A stretch of 64,000 nt of DNA from Streptomyces sp. SS1-1 (GTDB lineage: Bacteria; Actinomycetota; Actinomycetes; Streptomycetales; Streptomycetaceae), in contig NZ_WBXN01000004.1 in assembly GCF_008973465.1 (NCBI RefSeq), forward strand, positions 1,240,001 through 1,304,000, in the 5' to 3' direction. Both the position numbers and the translations under genes were made by a program. Below the pieces are notes generated by a model. The model was given only the letters and a program-made list of their open reading frames with translations, had not been told where the DNA came from and searched no databases. Shown piece by piece: positions 58,857 through 64,000 of the stretch (the first letter of the stretch is position 1; every line of letters starts with the position of its first letter).

Positions 58857-60302
58857 ATGTCCCAGGAATCCACCGACACACCGTCCGCCGCGGAGGCGGA
58901 CGACTATCTCAGCCGCAGAGCGCTGCGCCGCGGCAGCGCCGGCTGGGTGCTGCTGACCGGTCTCGGCGTCGCCTACGTCGTCTCCGGTGACTACTCGGGC
59001 TGGAACTTCGGCCTGGCCGAGGGCGGCTTCGGCGGCCTGGCGATCGCCATGGTGCTCATGGGCGCCATGTACGCGTGCATGGTGTTCGCGCTCGCCGAGC
59101 TGTCCTCGATCCTGCCGACGGCGGGCGGCGGCTACGGCTTCGCCCGCCGAGCGCTCGGCCCGTGGGGCGGCTTCCTCACCGGTACGGCCATCCTCATCGA
59201 GTACGTCCTCGCGCCCGCCGCCATCGTCATCTTCATCGGCGACTACGTCGAGTCGCTCGGCCTGTTCGGCCTGGAGTCGGGCTGGCCGCTGTACCTGGTG
59301 TGCTTCGCGATCTTCCTCGGCATCCATCTGTGGGGCGTCGGCGAGGCGCTGCGGTTCAGTTTCGTCGTCACCGGCATCGCGGTGGCGGCGCTGGTCGTGT
59401 TCGCCCTGTCGGCGCTGCCCGAGTTCTCCTTCGGCGCGCTGGACGACATCCCGGTGGACACCTCGGCGGCCGGGTCGAGCAGCTGGCTGCCGTTCGGGCT
59501 GCTCGGGATCTGGGCGGCGTTCCCGTTCGGCATGTGGTTCTTCCTGGGCGTGGAGGGCGTGCCGCTGGCCGCCGAGGAGACCAAGGAGCCGGCCCGTACG
59601 CTGCCGCGGGCGATCCGCTGGTCGATGGGCGTGCTGGTGGTCCTGGCCGTGGTGACCTTCTTCGCGGCGGCCGGGGCGCGCGGCTCGTCCGCCATCCAGG
59701 ACGCGGGCAACCCGCTGGTCGAGGCACTCCAGCCGGACGGCGAGGCGACCGTGCTGAGCCGGATCGTCAACTACGCGGGGCTGGCCGGGCTGGTGGCGTC
59801 CTTCTTCTCCCTGATCTACGCGGGCTCGCGCCAGCTCTTCGCGCTGTCCCGCGCGGGATACCTGCCCCGCTTCCTCTCCCTGACCAGCCGCCGCAAGGCC
59901 CCCTACCTGGGCCTCATCGTGCCCGGCAGCATCGGCTTCCTGCTCGCGGCGGCGTCCGGCAACGGCGCCCGGATGCTGAACATCGCCGTCTTCGGCGCGA
60001 CGATCTCCTACGCGCTGATGTCCCTGTCGCACATCGTGCTGCGCCGCCGCGAGCCCGGACTGCCGCGGCCGTACCGGACACCGGGCGGGGTGCTGACCTC
60101 GTCCGTCGCGCTGGTCCTCGCCTGCGCGGCGCTGGTGGCGACGTTCCTGGTGGACGTGACGGCCGCGTTCATCGCGCTCGCGGTGTACGCCGTGGCGGTG
60201 GCCTACTTCGGGCTGTACAGCCGCAAGCATCTGGTGGCGAAGGCGCCGGAGGAGGAGTTCGCGGCGCTGGCGGCGGCCGAGGCAGAGTTGACGCGGGACT
60301 GA
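58857..60302 (+). CDS. Amino acid permease, ethanolamine-type
   Basis: This 481-residue APC-superfamily transporter has about 12 membrane segments. The first half carries YVVSGDYSGWNFGLAEGG and TAGGGYGFARRALGPWGG, typical of the EAT ethanolamine permease group. GGGGAG precedes ATG 58857. It lies within the glnA4 locus and upstream of the gamma-glutamyl hydrolase, so it probably imports the amine substrate. Confidence 0.9.
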   Translation: MSQESTDTPSAAEADDYLSRRALRRGSAGWVLLTGLGVAYVVSGDYSGWNFGLAEGGFGGLAIAMVLMGAMYACMVFALAELSSILPTAGGGYGFARRALGPWGGFLTGTAILIEYVLAPAAIVIFIGDYVESLGLFGLESGWPLYLVCFAIFLGIHLWGVGEALRFSFVVTGIAVAALVVFALSALPEFSFGALDDIPVDTSAAGSSSWLPFGLLGIWAAFPFGMWFFLGVEGVPLAAEETKEPARTLPRAIRWSMGVLVVLAVVTFFAAAGARGSSAIQDAGNPLVEALQPDGEATVLSRIVNYAGLAGLVASFFSLIYAGSRQLFALSRAGYLPRFLSLTSRRKAPYLGLIVPGSIGFLLAAASGNGARMLNIAVFGATISYALMSLSHIVLRRREPGLPRPYRTPGGVLTSSVALVLACAALVATFLVDVTAAFIALAVYAVAVAYFGLYSRKHLVAKAPEEEFAALAAAEAELTRD

Positions 60303-60323
60303 GCACAGCGGGAAGGAGCGGTC

Positions 60324-61007
60324 GTGAGCAGGCCGTTGATCGGGGTCAGCACCTATCTGGAGGCGGGGGCCCGCTGGGGCGTGTGGGAGCTGGAGGCGGC
60401 CCTGCTGCCGGTGGGCTACCCACGGCTGGTGCAGCGGGCGGGCGGCCTGGCCGCCATGCTGCCGCCCGACGACCCGGAGCACGCGGCGGCCGCCGTGGCC
60501 CGGCTCGACGGGCTGGTCGTCGCGGGCGGCCCGGACGTCGACCCGATCCGCTACGGCGCCGAACGCGACCCCCGCACGGGGCCGCCGGCGCCGGACCGGG
60601 ACGTGTGGGAGCTGGCCCTGATCGACGCGGCCCTGGCGGCCGGGGTCCCGCTGCTCGGGATCTGCCGGGGCATGCAGCTCCTGAACGTCGCCCTCGGCGG
60701 GACACTCGTCCAGCACCTCGACGGGCACGCGGAGGTCGTCGGCGTCTTCGGCGGCCACCCCGTCAAGCCGGTACCGGGCACCCTGTACGCCGCCGCGGTC
60801 CCGGAGGAGACGACGGTCCCGACCTACCACCACCAGGCCGTCGACCGCCTCGGCAAGGGCCTGATCCCCGCGGCCCACGCGCCCGACGGCACGGTCGAGG
60901 CACTGGAACTCCCGTCCCCCTCCTGGGCTCTGGGCGTGCAGTGGCACCCGGAGATGGGGGACGACGTACGGGTGATGCGGGCTCTGGTGAAGGCGGCGGG
61001 CGGCTGA
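60324..61007 (+). CDS. Class I amidotransferase-like gamma-glutamyl hydrolase (C26)
   Basis: This 227-residue enzyme has the glutamine-amidotransferase fold: LLGICRGMQLLNVALGGTL (nucleophile Cys, about 111) and VQWHPEMGDD (His/Glu), with TYHHQAVDRLG. It is related to PuuD-type gamma-glutamyl-GABA hydrolase and would release glutamate plus the oxidised amine product at the end of the pathway. GTG 60324 follows GGAGCGG and lies 22 nt after the permease stop. Confidence 0.92.
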   Translation: MSRPLIGVSTYLEAGARWGVWELEAALLPVGYPRLVQRAGGLAAMLPPDDPEHAAAAVARLDGLVVAGGPDVDPIRYGAERDPRTGPPAPDRDVWELALIDAALAAGVPLLGICRGMQLLNVALGGTLVQHLDGHAEVVGVFGGHPVKPVPGTLYAAAVPEETTVPTYHHQAVDRLGKGLIPAAHAPDGTVEALELPSPSWALGVQWHPEMGDDVRVMRALVKAAGG

Positions 61008-61016
61008 CGGGCGGGA

Positions 61017-61085
61017 GGAACCCCCTCATCCACCCCGAGCCGTAAGCCCCCCAACGGAACCCCCTCATCCACCCCGAGCCGTAAG
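61017..61085. repeat. Two-copy tandem repeat, 39-bp period
   Basis: GGAACCCCCTCATCCACCCC plus GAGCCGTAAG occurs identically at 61017-61046 and 61056-61085. A decayed third copy follows (GGCGGAGCCCCC). It fills the gap between the convergent hydrolase and LysR genes. Confidence 0.75.
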
Positions 61086-61112
61086 TCCCCAGCCCCCCGG
61101 CGGAGCCCCCCC

Positions 61113-62036
61113 TCACCCCCGCGTCAGCGACAGCAACTCCCGTGCCGGCCCCACCGGCCGGTGGCCCGTGGGCCAGACCGCTCGGAGGTCTCGGGCCAGG
61201 GAGACACCGGCGAGGGGGATGGCGACGAGGCGGCGCATGGACAGTTCCTCGCCGACCGCGAGTTCGCTGAGGACAGCGGGGCCGGCGCCGCCGACGGCGG
61301 CGGCCTTGACCGCCGTCGTGGAGGACAGTTCGATCAGCGGCCGGGCCAGGCCGCCCAGCGCCGCGTCCAGGACCTGCCGGGTGCCCGAGCCCTTCTCCCG
61401 CAGGATCAGCGGCGTCGCCGCCAGCTCCGCCGCGTCCAGCGGCCGGCGCCGCCGCGACCAGGCGTGTCCGGGCGCGGTCACCACGATCAGGTTGTCGTGG
61501 GCGATGACCACCGAGTCCAGCCCGGTCGGCACGGTCAGCCCCTCGACGAACCCCAGGTCCGCCTCGTCGGACAGCAACCGATCCGCGACGGCCGCCGAGT
61601 TCCCGGCGTGCAGCGACACCGCCGTGTCCGGCCGCTGGGCGCGCAGCGCGAGCAGCCAGCCCGGCAGCAGGTACTCCGCGATGGTCATGCTCGCCGCGAC
61701 CCGCAGCCGCGAGTCCCGCCGTACCCGCAGAGCCTGCGCCCCCGCGTCGAACGCCTGCGCCGCCTCCACGACCCGCCGCGCCCAGTCCGTCACCAGCGCC
61801 CCGGCGTCGGTCAGCCGTGAGCCGCGCGGCGACCGGTCGACGAGCGCGACCCCCAACTGCCGTTCCATGGACCGGATCCTGCTGCTCGCCGCCGGCTGCG
61901 TGATGCCCAGCTCCCGTGCCGCCCCGCCCAGACTGCCCAGCCGCGCCACCGCCAGCAGCAGTTCCATCGCGCCCAGGTCGGGGACGCGGTGCGCCACGGA
62001 CCCGGCGCGGTACGTCTCCCCCGCCTGCTCGCTCAT
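61113..62036 (-). CDS. LysR family transcriptional regulator
   Basis: This 307-residue regulator has a LysR winged helix, MELLLAVARLGSLGGAAREL and ITQPAASSRIRSMERQLGV (about residues 24-62), and a two-lobed ligand domain. It diverges from a TDT transporter and probably regulates it. TATG-TCGC-CATA lies at 62047-62058 in the shared promoter, a weak candidate site. Confidence 0.9.
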   Translation of the reverse strand: MSEQAGETYRAGSVAHRVPDLGAMELLLAVARLGSLGGAARELGITQPAASSRIRSMERQLGVALVDRSPRGSRLTDAGALVTDWARRVVEAAQAFDAGAQALRVRRDSRLRVAASMTIAEYLLPGWLLALRAQRPDTAVSLHAGNSAAVADRLLSDEADLGFVEGLTVPTGLDSVVIAHDNLIVVTAPGHAWSRRRRPLDAAELAATPLILREKGSGTRQVLDAALGGLARPLIELSSTTAVKAAAVGGAGPAVLSELAVGEELSMRRLVAIPLAGVSLARDLRAVWPTGHRPVGPARELLSLTRG

Positions 62037-62106
62037 AAGGTCAGTTTATGTCGCCATAGGCAGAGACTCCCTGGTGGGCGGAGATCCACGCCCCGACACT
62101 CGGGTC

Positions 62107-63234
<1,128 letters not shown>

Positions 63235-63864
63235 CGAGCGCGCAGGGCAGCGGGGCGAACGCCTCGGGTCCGTCGCCGGCCGTGAAGCGGTACGGCTCGT
63301 CCGCCAGGACGACGACATCGGGGGCCGCCGCGCGCAGGTCGTCCAGCGGGACGCGCGGGTAGCGGTCCGGGTCACCGGCGTACAGGTGGTCCACGCCGAG
63401 GCGGGCCAGGACGTCCCCGGCGAAGGTGTCGCGGCCCAGCACCATCCAGGGCCGCCGCCACACCGGCACGACGGCCGTCACCCGGCGCGGGAGCCGGGGC
63501 GGGGACGCCCAGGCGGCCTCCGCCTCGTCCAGCCAGCGCGGGCGGGTCCGCACCCCGCACGCCTCCAGCACCCGCGTCAGCTCACGGAAGGACGCGGGGA
63601 CGTCCCGCACCTCGGTGAGCAGGACGCCGACGCCCGCGGCGCGCAGCGCGTCGAGGTCGACGGGGCGGTTCTCCTCCTCGTTGGCGACCACCAGGTCGGG
63701 GGCGAGGGCGGTGATCCGGTCGAGCGCGGGGCTCTTGGTGCCGCCGATCCGGGCGACGTCCAGATCATGGGGGTGCGTGCACCAGTCGGTGGCGCCGACG
63801 AGGACGCCGGGTGCCGACACGGCGACGGCCTCCGTCAGCGACGGCACCAGGGAGACGACGCGCA

Positions 63865-64000
63865 TCAGCGGCGCGGCCGGTCCCGGACCGCCTCGATGTG
63901 CTCCGCCACGGCGACGACGACGATCCGGGTCTCCGGCACGGTCGCCCGCCACCGGTGGCGCACCCCGCCGGTCAGGTACAGGGTGTCGCCGCGGCCCAGA
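63865..64000 (-). CDS. Cupin-domain protein, C-terminal end (partial)
   Basis: The visible 44 codons read LGRGDTLYLTGGVRHRWRAT and VVAVAEHIEAVRDRPRR before TGA, the last strands of a cupin barrel such as those at the C-terminus of XRE-cupin regulators. The gene continues beyond the window. Its stop overlaps the BtuF-like start by one nucleotide. Confidence 0.6.
   Translation of the reverse strand, partial: LGRGDTLYLTGGVRHRWRATVPETRIVVVAVAEHIEAVRDRPRR

Overview
The window is high-GC actinobacterial DNA and is almost certainly a Streptomyces core-chromosome segment. The evidence is strong third-position GC bias, many GTG starts, frequent 4-nt stop/start overlaps, many leaderless promoters, and gene families and gene order typical of Streptomyces (argCJBDR, pheST next to a PAS kinase, an rRNA methylase and infC-rpmI-rplT, glpQ beside an acyltransferase, glnA4 beside an ethanolamine-type permease). 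From memory the order resembles the S. coelicolor region around SCO1553-SCO1620; this was not checked. I saw no tRNA, rRNA, CRISPR, phage or insertion sequence.

Layout. 1-2.9 kb: cobalamin genes on the minus strand (N-terminal part of a probable CobT with a very long disordered extension, then fused CbiE/CbiT). 3-6.8 kb: a GNAT and the metNIQ methionine importer, preceded by a 28-codon Cys/Met-rich leader ORF. 6.8-9.4 kb: HAD phosphatase, two small membrane proteins, a GNAT and a sigma-like protein. 9.4-14.8 kb: secreted GlpQ with a PHO-box-like array, an acyltransferase, a TetR-DHA2 efflux pair with a clear operator, and an aldo-keto reductase. 14.9-26.5 kb: argH, then small secreted proteins, a three-gene flavin electron-transfer module (ferric-reductase-like membrane protein, double FMN-binding protein, ApbE), then the argCJBDR operon. 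Both argH and argC carry paired ARG boxes.

26.6-39 kb: accessory-type genes. These are a MerR/MBL divergent pair with a perfect operator, RidA, a histidine-phosphatase homologue lacking its catalytic histidines, a MocR regulator and EamA exporter whose start codons overlap on opposite strands, a secreted GHL10-type glycoside hydrolase, a 3-hydroxybutyryl-CoA dehydrogenase, a Nudix hydrolase, a TPR regulator and a SpoIIE-type phosphatase. 39-46.9 kb: translation genes pheST and infC-rpmI-rplT. infC starts with AUC and has a long structured leader containing a terminator-like hairpin. 46.9-54.3 kb: DUF1844, SseB, a penicillin-recognising serine hydrolase, a mycosin-type subtilase translationally coupled to a proline-rich repeat membrane protein, and an alanine-racemase-fold enzyme.

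54.3-61 kb: a coherent gamma-glutamylation catabolic locus. GlnA4-type ligase, aldehyde dehydrogenase and SDR are transcribed one way; a FadR-type regulator, an ethanolamine-type permease and a gamma-glutamyl hydrolase are transcribed the other. The glnA4 and permease upstream regions share a spaced motif (AAGGTAT, 9 nt, CCATTG), a candidate operator. 61-64 kb: LysR, a TDT transporter, a BtuF-like substrate-binding domain without signal peptide and the C-terminus of a cupin protein, cut by the window edge.
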